The notes: generated by a model not told the origin, from the letters alone. Shown: positions 7,937-17,186, numbered from the stretch's first letter. The stretch: DNA of 64,000 nucleotides from Staphylococcus americanisciuri (GCF_024814435.1 NZ_JANUXY010000008.1:42856-106855); one strand, 5' to 3'. Made by a program: numbers and translations.

Positions 7937-8461
7937 TTAAAAGAATTTCAACATATTAATAATAGTATTCAGTAATATAACAATCAGCACTATAATTAAA
8001 GCTTTTCTCTTTTCTATTATTGAATAAAAGACAAGTAACATTCCATATAAAACAGCTGAAATTAACATTGAAAACATGTTTATCCATATATTTTGTGAGA
8101 CACTTATTCCATTATTTAAGTATGTAACCAAAGCTATGACAATTGAACTTGGAAGAATTGATAATGTAAATAAAAATAAATTAAATCCAATAGAAAACGA
8201 CCGCTGTACGCCGATAAATCCTACTATAAATTTATAAATTATGGATTGAAAAAAGACTAAGAACACCCCAAAAACAATCATCACAATATTCATCCAAAAC
8301 AATGCTACATCAGCATCTAAATGTATATCTCCTGGCATATTATTGATCTGTGATTGTAAAATGGATCTCGTTGATATTTGAATTGTAACTGTATAAACAA
8401 CTAGTAGAAATATCAGAACTAGTACTTGATATTTAGATAACTTCATTTTCATCATTATCAA
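7937..8461 (-). CDS. Membrane protein of unknown function
   Basis: About 174 residues (the start could be the ATG at 8461 or one of the ATGs at 8455 or 8452, which are close to AAAGGAT). There is an N-terminal helix, a short polar stretch (TRSILQSQINNMPGDIHLD) and three further helices, ending in a basic turn (IIEKRKALIIV) and a last helix. A truncated relative lies just downstream. No motif allows a function to be named. The pair sits between the lantibiotic immunity operon and core genes, so a role in envelope stress or peptide immunity is possible but unproven. Confidence 0.6.
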   Translation of the reverse strand: MIMMKMKLSKYQVLVLIFLLVVYTVTIQISTRSILQSQINNMPGDIHLDADVALFWMNIVMIVFGVFLVFFQSIIYKFIVGFIGVQRSFSIGFNLFLFTLSILPSSIVIALVTYLNNGISVSQNIWINMFSMLISAVLYGMLLVFYSIIEKRKALIIVLIVILLNTIINMLKFF

Positions 8462-8668
8462 AATCCTTTCTTTTTTAGAAAATTACAACTTCTATAATTA
8501 ATGTTATCGTTTTCAAAAAACATAGTCAACTTTGTTTATTATTATTAGTTTATTTTTAGATTTATTTTATAAAAATGCAACTTCGAAATTGATGTATCAA
8601 ACACGTAGTATCGTTGTAATACCAGTAGGGACATAAAAATTTTTGATAACAGAAAATGGCGCCATATA

Positions 8669-8712
8669 AAAAGCCACGAAGCAGCATGTACAAAACAGCG
8701 CTCCGTGGCTAT
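8669..8712 (-). terminator. Terminator after the lactonase gene
   Basis: On the minus strand AGCCACGGAGC pairs with GCTTCGTGGCT and is followed by TTTTTA, just past the stop at 8718. Confidence 0.75.
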
Positions 8713-8717
8713 TATCA

Positions 8718-9758
8718 TTATTGTTCAAATTTCACACAAACGCCTTCAGCTGCTTGTTGACTATTATCTGTTAACGTTAACAAGCCGGTTGCTTTATCAC
8801 GTTTGAATACAACAACTTTTGAGTCCCCTTGTTCATGTGCAACAACGAGGTAATCATCTGATGGCGTGATATTGAAATCACGTGGAAATACGTCTCCAGA
8901 TGGTACGATGTCAACTAATTCAAGTTTGGCACCATCATTTAATACTTTAAAAATCGCAATACTGTCATGACCTCTATTTGAAATATATAAAAATTGTTGA
9001 TCGTGCGATAAATGAACAGCTGCTAATTTTGTCGGTTGTAAAAAGTCTTTTGGAATCGTTAAATGACGTTCACGTTCTGTAAAACGCCCATCTTCATAGT
9101 CCATCACAACTACAGTATTCGACAATTCATTCACGACGTAAGCATAACGACCTGTTTTATGGTAAGCAATATGACGCGGTCCGTCTCCTGGTTGTAGCTG
9201 TGTACGATATGCCACATCTAAGCCTTGATTGCCATAGTGGTACGTTACGAGCAAGTCTGCACCTAAATCAACCGCCACAACATATTTTTGTTCCGGTGTT
9301 ACTTCTATATAATGCACATGTGGTGCTTCTTGTCGAGCAACATTAGGTCCCGGTGTATATTCATGATAGACTTCTTCAATCAGTTTAACAATTTGTTGTT
9401 TATCTGCATCGAATTCATAAATACGTGCCAAGCCATCGCCATAAACTGCCTCAAAAGCAAATTCGCCATCTGGTGATACAGATACATAACAAGCTGAACC
9501 TTTGACAGATGATAAACAGCGCCCCGTTTCTTCCAAAGTATCATCGGCTTTAATGTTGAATGTGGCTAGACCTGCATTCGTATCATCTTTTGTAATTGCT
9601 AGAAGTGTATTTTTAAACTGGCTCAAATATGTTGATGCATTCAACTCAAACGCTGTTTCAACTGTCGTAACTTTCCCAGTTTGTTCGTCTAACTCAAAAC
9701 GATAAATACCTTTCCCGTCTTTTTTGGTATATGAACCTATGTAACCTTTTGTCGCCAT
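8718..9758 (-). CDS. pgl: Lactonase-family beta-propeller protein (6-phosphogluconolactonase type)
   Basis: 346 residues, usual length for the seven-bladed propeller lactonases (Pfam lactonase, YbhE/Pgl type). Typical pieces are GYIGSYTK at the N-terminus, EAPHVHYIEVTP, DLGADLLVTY, GDGPRHIAYH and FPRDFNITPS near the C-terminus, the blade strands bearing the His and Asp residues expected at the active site. It would hydrolyse 6-phosphogluconolactone in the oxidative pentose phosphate pathway. Cytosolic, with no signal peptide. It stands alone; a small membrane protein gene lies upstream on the same strand. Family sure, exact substrate inferred. Confidence 0.8.
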   Translation of the reverse strand: MATKGYIGSYTKKDGKGIYRFELDEQTGKVTTVETAFELNASTYLSQFKNTLLAITKDDTNAGLATFNIKADDTLEETGRCLSSVKGSACYVSVSPDGEFAFEAVYGDGLARIYEFDADKQQIVKLIEEVYHEYTPGPNVARQEAPHVHYIEVTPEQKYVVAVDLGADLLVTYHYGNQGLDVAYRTQLQPGDGPRHIAYHKTGRYAYVVNELSNTVVVMDYEDGRFTERERHLTIPKDFLQPTKLAAVHLSHDQQFLYISNRGHDSIAIFKVLNDGAKLELVDIVPSGDVFPRDFNITPSDDYLVVAHEQGDSKVVVFKRDKATGLLTLTDNSQQAAEGVCVKFEQ

Positions 9759-9830
9759 ACTATTGCCTCCAATCTTCTATGTTAAAAGGACTGTCATAGA
9801 ATAGTAAATATCCTACTTCAGTCCCATTAA

Positions 9831-10004
9831 TTATCCGATATTATTTTCAATATCTGACACGATTTCTTTTGTCTTGCTTTCAATTTCTTCAAAGTCTTTC
9901 TTGAAAACATACGCTAATACTGCTGCACCTACACCTACTGCTAAAGTAGTAAAGAATGTTAATGCAAAGATAAATTTAAATACGCCTTTGATGAAGTTCC
10001 ACAT
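9831..10004 (-). CDS. Small single-span membrane protein
   Basis: 57 residues with ribosome site AGAGGTGA 7 bases before the ATG. It begins MWNFIKGVFKFIFALTFF, has one hydrophobic helix (about 8-35, small-residue rich: AVGVGAAVLAYVF) and a charged C-terminal amphipathic stretch (KKDFEEIESKTKEIVSDIEN). The layout resembles small YtxH/DUF948-like staphylococcal membrane proteins. Function unknown; coding is likely from the ribosome site, codon use and clear protein-like pattern. Confidence 0.65.
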   Translation of the reverse strand: MWNFIKGVFKFIFALTFFTTLAVGVGAAVLAYVFKKDFEEIESKTKEIVSDIENNIG

Positions 10005-10190
10005 TAATAATCACCTCTGTTTACGAAATATATACATTATTATCATAACATAAATAACGTATTTATGTGAACTACTCGCCACTCAGTTAAAGAAATACCC
10101 AAAGTACAAACAGTCTAATCAAAAAATATTCAATTATTCAAATAAATATGGTACATTATGATTAAATAATTTAAGAAAGAGGTAAGTTGC

Positions 10191-10580
10191 ATGCCATTCA
10201 TTTCATTACTCAATTATTGGAAAAACCATGATATTGAGAACGTATCAAACATGATAGATGATCACGTGGCAGCATATTATTTTAACGAATTGGGCGAACC
10301 TGTTGCGCTTAACAAGCCTGTGTTGATTGAAATGCTCCGTAAACGTATGAAACAGATTGAAACCGATACACATCTACAGTGGAATTTTGAGGTCGTTCAA
10401 CGCGCACGCATTCATGACAAACAGCTTGTTATTTTCTATACGTACTCATCTGAAAATCCCAACTATCAAGAGACTGAAAAAACGATGATTATGATGACTT
10501 TTAACTCTCGAACTTCTAATAATATCGGTCGAATCAAATCTATTCATATCACACCACACATCAAAGATTTCCACAATTAA
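10191..10580 (+). CDS. Conserved hypothetical protein, possible NTF2-like fold
   Basis: 129 residues, ribosome site AGAGGT before ATG 10191. The opening pattern (LLNYWKNHDIENVSNMIDDHVAAYYFNE) followed by alternating hydrophobic strands (LQWNFEVVQRARIHDKQLVIFYTYSS) and a final strand (RIKSIHI) is what small SnoaL/NTF2-like proteins look like. No catalytic residues can be assigned. It is followed by a stretch of decayed sequence. Confidence 0.55.
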   Translation: MPFISLLNYWKNHDIENVSNMIDDHVAAYYFNELGEPVALNKPVLIEMLRKRMKQIETDTHLQWNFEVVQRARIHDKQLVIFYTYSSENPNYQETEKTMIMMTFNSRTSNNIGRIKSIHITPHIKDFHN

Positions 10581-10599
10581 TCACCTGAGACTTCTCACC

Positions 10600-11570
10600 G
10601 ATTTGATACGTGAAATAACTCTATCATATAGTCATGAAAGCAATTGAACAAGATGATTGTCTATAGGCATAGCTATTGATCAACGTATTTTACCTGCATA
10701 CGATACACATCCATACATCCCTTTTGCCCTAGATGATAATACTCATATCAAAACAACTAGATTACGATGTGAAATTACGGTAAAACCAGTTTTTCACTTT
10801 GATTACAGCTTCATACATCATGTGCTTCACACCCCATTTATTTTTATCATTCTTTTAATGATATTAATTATTATAGTGATGGAGAAGTTAGAAAGCCATT
10901 AACCTCGCGTTACAACATCGTAACAAATTATGTAGATTAGATTGCAGAGGAGACGTTAAAACATATAGCAAGTCAAATCAGACATATAGAGGGACGCATG
11001 ATGACTATGCTGTCGCTGTTAGTCATTGGATCAAAAGTACACAAATGCTCAAAAACAGCGAAAAAGAGCGGCTTAAGCGCGTACTATAATTTGATATTGC
11101 CATTCAATTTTCAACAATATGCACCATCTATTTGGGATGAAATTCGAGGCATACAAGATGCACTGAATATTCCAACGTAACAAGCCATCTTAAACTTTAC
11201 ATATTATTGTTTTACCACCCTCTCTAATAGTGGTGTAATGCATTTGCAGTCGTGCACAATGATGATGAGCATCCTATCTATACGATAGTCGTTATCGATT
11301 GTTTCACCAACTAATGGTAGCTATGTTCAAATTAAGACGATGTCAGGAAATAACAGAAGTCGGAATGAATATAAACTTGGACTTGTAATGACATAATCTT
11401 TATGCATCGTAAAAGCTCATAAATGGTTATGGGTGTTATATAGCTGGCTCTCTATCTTAAAATATTATCGTCATATCGGCAAAAAGTATGCCTCATCACA
11501 GCTCTTTCAGCTATATGGTTATGGGTGCTACTGATACCCACTCCCTCACAACAAACTGAAAATTGACTCA
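10600..11570 (+). pseudogene. About 1 kb of decayed coding sequence
   Basis: No continuous gene remains, but short protein-like stretches appear in shifting plus-strand frames: GIAIDQRILPAYDTHPYIPF near 10665, TAEE-like AEETLKHIASQIRHIEG near 10945, then HDDYAVAVSHWIKSTQMLKN after a frame change near 11000, and IYTIVVIDCFTN near 11275. Each is ended by stops. I cannot name the parent gene or genes. A 12-base string TGGTTATGGGTG occurs twice (near 11423 and 11515). Confidence 0.4.
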
Positions 11571-11573
11571 ACA

Positions 11574-11618
11574 AAAAGCCACCAAAACGGACGATTGTGC
11601 ACGCTTGATGGCTTTTTT
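11574..11618 (-). terminator. Terminator of the DUF4097/DUF1700 pair
   Basis: The strands AAAAAGCCACCAAAACGG and CGCTTGATGGCTTTTTT form a G-C and A-T stem with T-runs on both strands, just after the stop at 11620. Confidence 0.75.
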
Positions 11619-11619
11619 A

Positions 11620-12465
11620 TTATGGATTGATGACAATATTGCCATCATTCGTATACAGTTCAATTTGGTGCTTCCCTTTTCCATTAACGCCTTCTTTTAA
11701 ATGTCGATGGTTAATGATGGCTTTCCCATTCGATGGGTGGAGGCTTAAGCGCACATTTTGTGGCAATTGGGCATATGACATCTCTATATCCCCTTTATTC
11801 ACGACACCTTTAAGATCACAATGTGGTGCCATGTTCAACAAGTGCATATCGCCTTCTCCTAATTTGAATAAACTTTTCTGTACTGTTGTATCTTTTGTGT
11901 TGATTATGCCTCTCTCGACGTGAATATCACTCTCTGATAATTCACTACAATGAATATTAACAAATGTTTCATAGCCTTTAATCTGCGTGTTTTTAAAATG
12001 GCTATTACGAATTCTCACTTGTCCATTCAAATCATTCCAAAGCATCACGTTATCTAACTTAATCCCTTCTAATGCAATATTAGCAATACGTGTTGTCACA
12101 TTTAAGTTTTGAATCGAGTGAGCGGGAATCGTCACAGTAAGGTGTCCTTCTTTCGATGCAAAAGGATTCAAATTAAGCATTTTGCGCTTGGATAACATTT
12201 GCTCAGTAAGTTGCAATGTATGACCTTGACGTGTCACATTAAGCTTGTCCTTGCCTTTGTAACTTAAATTCAAGTGTTCACCTGATTTGAAAGTCACATT
12301 GATGTTGTCCGTGTTCACCACAAGCTGCTCGATATGTGCTGCATCAAAAGTTTGATTTAGTTGCGTCATCTCGGTTTTTCGATCCTCTATAAAAAACCAC
12401 ACAACTGTTCCTAAAATAAAAAAAACAATGAAACATCCCATGCCAAATATAAATAGTTTCTTCAT
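11620..12465 (-). CDS. DUF4097 family beta-strand repeat protein
   Basis: 281 residues. There is an N-terminal membrane anchor (KKLFIFGMGCFIVFFILGTVVWFF), then a long beta-rich domain with repeating short strands (LVVNTDNINVTFKSGEHLNLSYKG, LTVTIPAHSIQNLNV, IALEGIKLDNVML, VRIRNSHFKNTQI) typical of DUF4097/LiaG-like putative adhesins. It ends DGNIVINP. It lies 2 bases after the DUF1700 gene on the same strand; such pairs are common in Firmicutes envelope-stress operons. The outward-facing repeat domain suggests an envelope role. Molecular function unknown. Confidence 0.75.
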   Translation of the reverse strand: MKKLFIFGMGCFIVFFILGTVVWFFIEDRKTEMTQLNQTFDAAHIEQLVVNTDNINVTFKSGEHLNLSYKGKDKLNVTRQGHTLQLTEQMLSKRKMLNLNPFASKEGHLTVTIPAHSIQNLNVTTRIANIALEGIKLDNVMLWNDLNGQVRIRNSHFKNTQIKGYETFVNIHCSELSESDIHVERGIINTKDTTVQKSLFKLGEGDMHLLNMAPHCDLKGVVNKGDIEMSYAQLPQNVRLSLHPSNGKAIINHRHLKEGVNGKGKHQIELYTNDGNIVINP

Positions 12466-12467
12466 TT

Positions 12468-13025
12468 TTACATTGTTCCTTTTTTAATAAAATTAACATT
12501 CCACTTCATATAGCGTATTAGTAAATGACGAATCGCTATGAGTAACTTGATAATAATCACTAAAAACATTGTCCCCAATCCAAGGTATGCAAAGCTGAAT
12601 AGATAATTACTAAGTGAAAAATTTTGAATGCCCGCCCACATATTCCAAATAAACAATATTAAAGGTGCTAGTATCATCCCTAATGAGACAAAAGTCGCTG
12701 CTGCCATAACGATTAACACAATGGTCAATGGAATGAGTATAAAACAAAGCGTTATAATACTCACACCTACTGTCGCAACAACTGCTCGCATCATATGCGG
12801 GATATTAGGTCTTCTCTCTGCATCATTAAGTGCGTATTTCGCATACTTTCGTTTAGCGATTTGTTTTGGGGAATCTAACGCCGCAACAATTGCTTTATCC
12901 GAATGTCCTTTTTGCGCTTCTTGATAAAAATGATTTTCATACTTCGTCATTACTTCATCAATTTTATCTTGTGGCAACTTATGTAATTGATATTCTAATT
13001 CATTCAAAAAAGTAATTTTATCCAT
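12468..13025 (-). CDS. DUF1700 (HAAS) domain membrane protein
   Basis: 185 residues. The N-terminal 75 residues (FLNELEYQLHKLPQDKIDEV, then YENHFYQEAQKGHSDKAIVA, then LDSPKQIAKR) form the HAAS/DUF1700 helical domain, which in other Firmicutes is usually partnered with a PadR-type regulator and a DUF4097 protein. Three or four membrane helices follow. No PadR gene is seen next to it here. Operon with the DUF4097 gene downstream. Role in envelope homeostasis is inferred. Confidence 0.75.
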   Translation of the reverse strand: MDKITFLNELEYQLHKLPQDKIDEVMTKYENHFYQEAQKGHSDKAIVAALDSPKQIAKRKYAKYALNDAERRPNIPHMMRAVVATVGVSIITLCFILIPLTIVLIVMAAATFVSLGMILAPLILFIWNMWAGIQNFSLSNYLFSFAYLGLGTMFLVIIIKLLIAIRHLLIRYMKWNVNFIKKGTM

Positions 13026-13147
13026 TTTTTACACCTAGTTTAATTATATAAATTTATATTCCATTATAATTACTAGGAACACGAATTAAAATATCTAAGT
13101 CACATTTGTATTGTAAATGTCATATAATTAATTGTTTGTAATATAGA

Positions 13148-13193
13148 AAAACATACTAAGATTACGCTACTACTAACCTTAGCATGTTGTTTT
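13148..13193 (-). terminator. Terminator of the gnt operon
   Basis: On the minus strand AACATGCTAAG pairs with CTTAGTATGTT, followed by TTTCTA, about 10 bases downstream of the gntP stop. On the plus strand the same stem ends in TTTTTT, so it may work both ways. Confidence 0.7.
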
Positions 13194-13201
13194 TTGATCA
13201 T

Positions 13202-14563
13202 TTAAACAAATAAGCTCAAGAAATAAACAAATACAAGACCGCTGACTGAGATGATAGTTTCAACTAATGACCATGTTAAGAATGTTTCCTTAATCGTTAA
13301 GCCGAAGTATTCTTTAAACATCCAGAAACCAGCGTCATTGACATGTGAACAGAAGACACTTCCTGCACCGATAGCTAATACGACAAGTGCTAAGTTCACA
13401 TCCACTGTTTGTAATAAAGGTAATACGATACCTGTTGTTGAGATGGCTGCAACAGTCGCTGATCCTAATGCTAAACGCAGAACAGCTGCAACGAGCCATG
13501 CGAGTAATAATGGAGAGATATGTGAACCTGTAAAAAATGTCTCAATACTTTTACCAACGCCACCATCAATTAAAATTTGTTTGAAGGCACCGCCTCCACC
13601 AATGATTAAGATCATCATACCGATTGGGTAAATCGCCTGTGTCAATGTATCCATTACATCTTTCATTGCGATACCACGCATTAATCCCATACTGAAAATC
13701 GCAAAGAGTACTGCGACTAACATTGCTGTTCCGGCTGTTCCAATAAAATAAATGAAGCTTTCAAAAGCATTTGTTGCGCCATCTGTATGGCCAGTAACAA
13801 GTTGCCATACCGTCGCAAACAACATCAAAATAACTGGTAATAATGCTGTAAATGTACTCAATCCAAAGCTAGGTAATGCATCTCTTTCAAATGTTTTGCT
13901 TGCACCTAATGTTGAGATATCACCTTCCCGATTGAACGCTGTTGGAGATAATTTAGGTGCAATTTTCACGAATAATGGACCGGCAAGTAATGTAACAGGA
14001 ACGGCAATAATGAAACCGTATAATAACACTTCACCAATACTCGCATTTAATTCTGTCGCGATAACAACAGGACCTGGATGTGGCGGTAAAAATCCATGTG
14101 TTACTGATAATGCTGTCACCATTGGTAAGCCAATTTTTAACTGTGACATGTTCATACGCTTTGCAATTGTAAATACAAGTGGAATTAATAAGACAAGTCC
14201 CACTTCAAAAAAGAGTGCCACACCAATAATAAATGATGCGATGACCATTGCCCATTGTACGTAACGTTCACCTAATCGCTTGATCAGTGTATCTGCAATT
14301 TGTGTTGCACCGCCACCATCAGCAAGTAGTTTCCCCAACATAGCACCTAGTCCAAAAATCAATGCGATATGTCCTAATGTACCGCCCATTCCAGTTTCAA
14401 TCGTTTTAATAATACTGTCGAATGGCATGCCCAGAAACAGCCCTGTCACAATTGCTGTTACGATTAATGACACAAATGTATTTAATTTAAATGCCATAAT
14501 CAATACAAGTAAAACTAAAATCCCTAATACAACACTTATAATCGGCCAAAATTCATGTATCAT
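13202..14563 (-). CDS. gntP: Gluconate permease
   Basis: 453 residues, usual length for the GntP family, with about 12-14 hydrophobic helices. Family landmarks are GMGGTLGHIALIFGLGAMLGKLLADGG after the first helices, PPHPGPVVIA, GGGGAFKQILIDGGVG and CSHVNDAGFWMFKEY. It imports gluconate with protons. It lies 9 bases after gntK and is the last gene of gntR-gntK-gntP; ribosome site GAGGGA. Control by GntR and by CcpA is indicated by the sites upstream of gntR. Confidence 0.93.
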   Translation of the reverse strand: MIHEFWPIISVVLGILVLLVLIMAFKLNTFVSLIVTAIVTGLFLGMPFDSIIKTIETGMGGTLGHIALIFGLGAMLGKLLADGGGATQIADTLIKRLGERYVQWAMVIASFIIGVALFFEVGLVLLIPLVFTIAKRMNMSQLKIGLPMVTALSVTHGFLPPHPGPVVIATELNASIGEVLLYGFIIAVPVTLLAGPLFVKIAPKLSPTAFNREGDISTLGASKTFERDALPSFGLSTFTALLPVILMLFATVWQLVTGHTDGATNAFESFIYFIGTAGTAMLVAVLFAIFSMGLMRGIAMKDVMDTLTQAIYPIGMMILIIGGGGAFKQILIDGGVGKSIETFFTGSHISPLLLAWLVAAVLRLALGSATVAAISTTGIVLPLLQTVDVNLALVVLAIGAGSVFCSHVNDAGFWMFKEYFGLTIKETFLTWSLVETIISVSGLVFVYFLSLFV

Positions 14564-14572
14564 GTTATCCCT

Positions 14573-16123
14573 CTATTCTTCAACTTTATAATACGTTCTT
14601 TGAAATTTTGCAATCGACTCGTAAGATGCCACCAAATCGCGACTCACTTGAATAAAAATAGATGCCAGTTCCTGATAGCATTGAACATATTCTTGGTTTG
14701 GTTCATGTGCATGTGTTTTCCCTACCCAATCAGCAATCATGCTATAGTCATTATGTTTGCCAATCGCGCGACTCCCAATTGCACATGCACCGAGACACGA
14801 GCTTTCATAGCTTTCTGGTACTTCCAACTGACAATCAAAAATATCTGCCATCATTTGACGCCATAATGCACTTTTTGAAAAGCCACCTGTCGCATGAATT
14901 TTCGATGGCATCTCGCCCATTACCTCGACTAATGCAAGATAAACCGTGTATAAATTGAATAGAACACCTTCAAGCACTGCACGAATCATATGTTCTTTTT
15001 TATGTGCTAACGTCAAACCAATAAATGAACCTCGTGCATCTGATGTCCAAAGTGGCGCACGTTCCCCCGCCAAATATGGATGGAACATCAAACCTTGTGA
15101 ACCCGGTGCTACCCTCTCCGCAATACGTGTCATGACATCATAGCTATCCATACCTAGTCGCTTCGCTGTTTCAACTTCACTTGCCAATAATTCGTCACGC
15201 AACCAACGTAAGACCACACCACCGTTATTTACTGGTCCCCCTATCACGTAATGCGTATCATCAAGTACATAACAGAAAATACGACCTTTACTATCAGTAA
15301 GTGGACGATCGACTACCGTTCTTATCGCACCAGATGTTCCAATTGTTACCGCCACTTCACCAGATCGATAACTATTCACACCTAAGTTAGATAACACACC
15401 ATCACTCGCACCAATGACCAATGGTGTTGTCGGTCTTACACCTATTTGATTCGCCAACCCTGCATCCATCGCCTGACAAATATATTGTGTTGATACAAGC
15501 TTAGGTAGTTGCTCTGTCGTCAGTTCAAGTAACGCTAACACTTCAGCATCCCAATCGCGTTCCCATAAGTTATACAATCCCGTTGCAGACGCAATAGATT
15601 CGTCCATCACCCATTCACCTGTCAAACGATAAATGATATATGATTTAATATCGACGAAACGTGCTGCTTGTGCGTAAAGTGCTGGCTCATCGTTCTTTAA
15701 CCACCACATTTTACAGAGCGGGGACATCGCATGAATCGGTGTTCCTGTACGTTCATAAATTTGTTGACCTTGATGATTATTTTTCAAATCTTCAACGGCA
15801 TAACGTGCACGATTATCCGCCCATGTAATACTATTCGTCAATGGCTTACCTGCTTGATCTACTAAAATTAAACTATGCATTTGTGCACTGAACGCAATCA
15901 ATGAAATTTGTTCAGGTTGTACACGTTGCTTGCTAATAACGCCTTGTAGTGTATTGACGACCGCATCGAACAATACTTCTGGATTTTCTTCAGATGTATC
16001 AATCGTAGGTGTCAACATTTGATACTCTTGTTGTGCTTTATCAATCACAGCACCTTCTTCATCATAGAGCACTGCTTTCGTACTGGTTGTGCCAATGTCT
16101 ATCCCGATCATATACGCTGTCAT
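14573..16123 (-). CDS. gntK: Gluconokinase (FGGY family)
   Basis: 516 residues. The N-terminal ATPase core GIDIGTTSTKAVLYDEEGAV, the substrate loop MHSLILVD, the second-domain signature GGPVNNGGVVLRWLRDE, and HATGGFSKSALWRQMMADIF near the C-terminus are those of the FGGY carbohydrate kinases of the gluconate group. It phosphorylates gluconate to 6-phosphogluconate for the pentose phosphate pathway. It sits between gntR (12 bases upstream) and gntP. No defect seen. Confidence 0.93.
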   Translation of the reverse strand: MTAYMIGIDIGTTSTKAVLYDEEGAVIDKAQQEYQMLTPTIDTSEENPEVLFDAVVNTLQGVISKQRVQPEQISLIAFSAQMHSLILVDQAGKPLTNSITWADNRARYAVEDLKNNHQGQQIYERTGTPIHAMSPLCKMWWLKNDEPALYAQAARFVDIKSYIIYRLTGEWVMDESIASATGLYNLWERDWDAEVLALLELTTEQLPKLVSTQYICQAMDAGLANQIGVRPTTPLVIGASDGVLSNLGVNSYRSGEVAVTIGTSGAIRTVVDRPLTDSKGRIFCYVLDDTHYVIGGPVNNGGVVLRWLRDELLASEVETAKRLGMDSYDVMTRIAERVAPGSQGLMFHPYLAGERAPLWTSDARGSFIGLTLAHKKEHMIRAVLEGVLFNLYTVYLALVEVMGEMPSKIHATGGFSKSALWRQMMADIFDCQLEVPESYESSCLGACAIGSRAIGKHNDYSMIADWVGKTHAHEPNQEYVQCYQELASIFIQVSRDLVASYESIAKFQRTYYKVEE

Positions 16124-16135
16124 ATTTTTCTCTCC

Positions 16136-16819
16136 TTACATTTGATCCGACCAAAATGCACCAATATCGTTATTTAAATCACTAAAGTTCAAACGAAATG
16201 CTTCATACATCAACGTGCGATCTTTTTGTTCTATTGCTTCAACGAACTTTTGATGATTCGTGATAATACGTTCAAAATCATCAATATCATGTGTCATACG
16301 TTGTAACATACCAATATAGACAAGACATAACATCAATGGCTTCATCTGCATCCATAAGTGCGTCAAATAACTATGTTCACACGCATTGACCATTAATTCA
16401 TGAAAGGCGATATCATGTTCCGTAAAACTCACAGGATCTTTAAACTTCACACTCACCTTCATCATTTCTAGTGCTTGATACATCGCATGCACAATGGTTG
16501 GCAAATCATCGCGTTGAATCACTTTCGTAAAGGCAAACGATTCAACCATTAAGCGCATATCCGTCATTTCTTGTTGCTTCGTTTCATCAAAAGGTAGAAC
16601 TTCCGCACCCATTCTTTCAAGCTGAATCAAACGATCCTGACTCAAAATCTTAAACGCATCTCGAACCGGTGAACGGCTAACATTGAACTGTTTCGCAATT
16701 TGATTTTCTGTAATCACATCTTGTGTGTCATACTCTCCGTTCATCATATTTAAACGCAAACATGCAGCAATCCATTCGCCCTTAGACATCTGTTGCTGCC
16801 ATTGTTTCGGAAATTCCAT
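16136..16819 (-). CDS. gntR: Gluconate operon repressor, GntR family
   Basis: About 227 residues. Winged helix at residues 15-75 with the GntR signature (ENQIAKQFNVSRSPVRDAFK), then an all-helical FCD effector domain containing the metal-ligand pattern (DIAFHELMVNAC, later NHQKFVEAI). The start ATG 16819 follows GGGGTGATAAGC; a GTG three codons upstream is possible. First gene of gntR-gntK-gntP. Gluconate binding should release it from the operator just upstream, giving autoregulation. Confidence 0.92.
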   Translation of the reverse strand: MEFPKQWQQQMSKGEWIAACLRLNMMNGEYDTQDVITENQIAKQFNVSRSPVRDAFKILSQDRLIQLERMGAEVLPFDETKQQEMTDMRLMVESFAFTKVIQRDDLPTIVHAMYQALEMMKVSVKFKDPVSFTEHDIAFHELMVNACEHSYLTHLWMQMKPLMLCLVYIGMLQRMTHDIDDFERIITNHQKFVEAIEQKDRTLMYEAFRLNFSDLNNDIGAFWSDQM

Positions 16820-16832
16820 GCTTATCACCCCG

Positions 16833-16852
16833 ACTTGTATACAAGTATTCTA
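16833..16852 (-). promoter_or_regulatory. GntR operator overlapping the gnt promoter -10 region
   Basis: The perfect palindrome ACTTGTATACAAGT (16833-16846) equals the core of the Bacillus subtilis GntR operator as I recall it. It abuts a minus-strand -10 TAGAAT (16847-16852), which is 17 bases from a -35 TTTACA (16870-16875). Repressor binding would block the start of transcription. Confidence 0.85.
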
Positions 16853-16869
16853 ATGCAAAAGCGCTTTCT

Positions 16870-16883
16870 TGTAAACGCTTACC
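16870..16883. promoter_or_regulatory. cre site (CcpA) over the gnt -35 box
   Basis: TGTAAACGCTTACC fits the catabolite-responsive element TGWAANCGNTNWCA except at the last base. It overlaps the -35 hexamer of the gntR promoter, so CcpA binding should repress the operon when glucose is present. Confidence 0.75.
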
Positions 16884-16904
16884 TTCAAATTGTCATAAAT
16901 TTGA

Positions 16905-16988
16905 AAGGGAGTGAAACAGGGATTGAGGCATCGTTTATCGATTTTCAAGAGTACAAATTAATGATGGCTCAATCCCGTTGTCTCTTTG
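16905..16988. repeat. Imperfect inverted repeat
   Basis: GGGATTGAG (16919-16927) and CTCAATCCC (16968-16976) are exact arms, extended outward by GGGAGTGAAACA and GTTGTCTCTTT with mismatches. About 84 bp in all, in the gene-free stretch between gntR and the pmt operon. It could fold as a hairpin RNA or be a small palindromic element. Confidence 0.5.
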
Positions 16989-17135
16989 TGAAAAGGCTAA
17001 GTATGCTTGTTTAATCGTATTTGTATTCGAGTTATCTACTGCTTTTACATGAAACCTTAACTTCCATTGAATGTTTCGATTAATATCCCTCTTCCCCCTC
17101 ATACTTTGTAATCAATTATAAAAGTTTGTAAAAAC

Positions 17136-17184
17136 ATAAAAGCAGCTTTTCCTACCATTTATATTGGTCAGAAAAGCTGTTTGT
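17136..17184 (-). terminator. Terminator of the pmt-like operon
   Basis: AAAGCAGCTTTTC and GAAAAGCTGTTT form the stem around a loop holding ACCATTTATATTGGT; it directly follows the last gene's stop at 17187 on the minus strand. Confidence 0.65.
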
Positions 17185-17186
17185 CA

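Noticed and set aside
13251..14591. Long plus-strand ORFs opposite gntP
   Set aside because: Antisense shadows of a conserved permease gene; no ribosome sites and no family resemblance.
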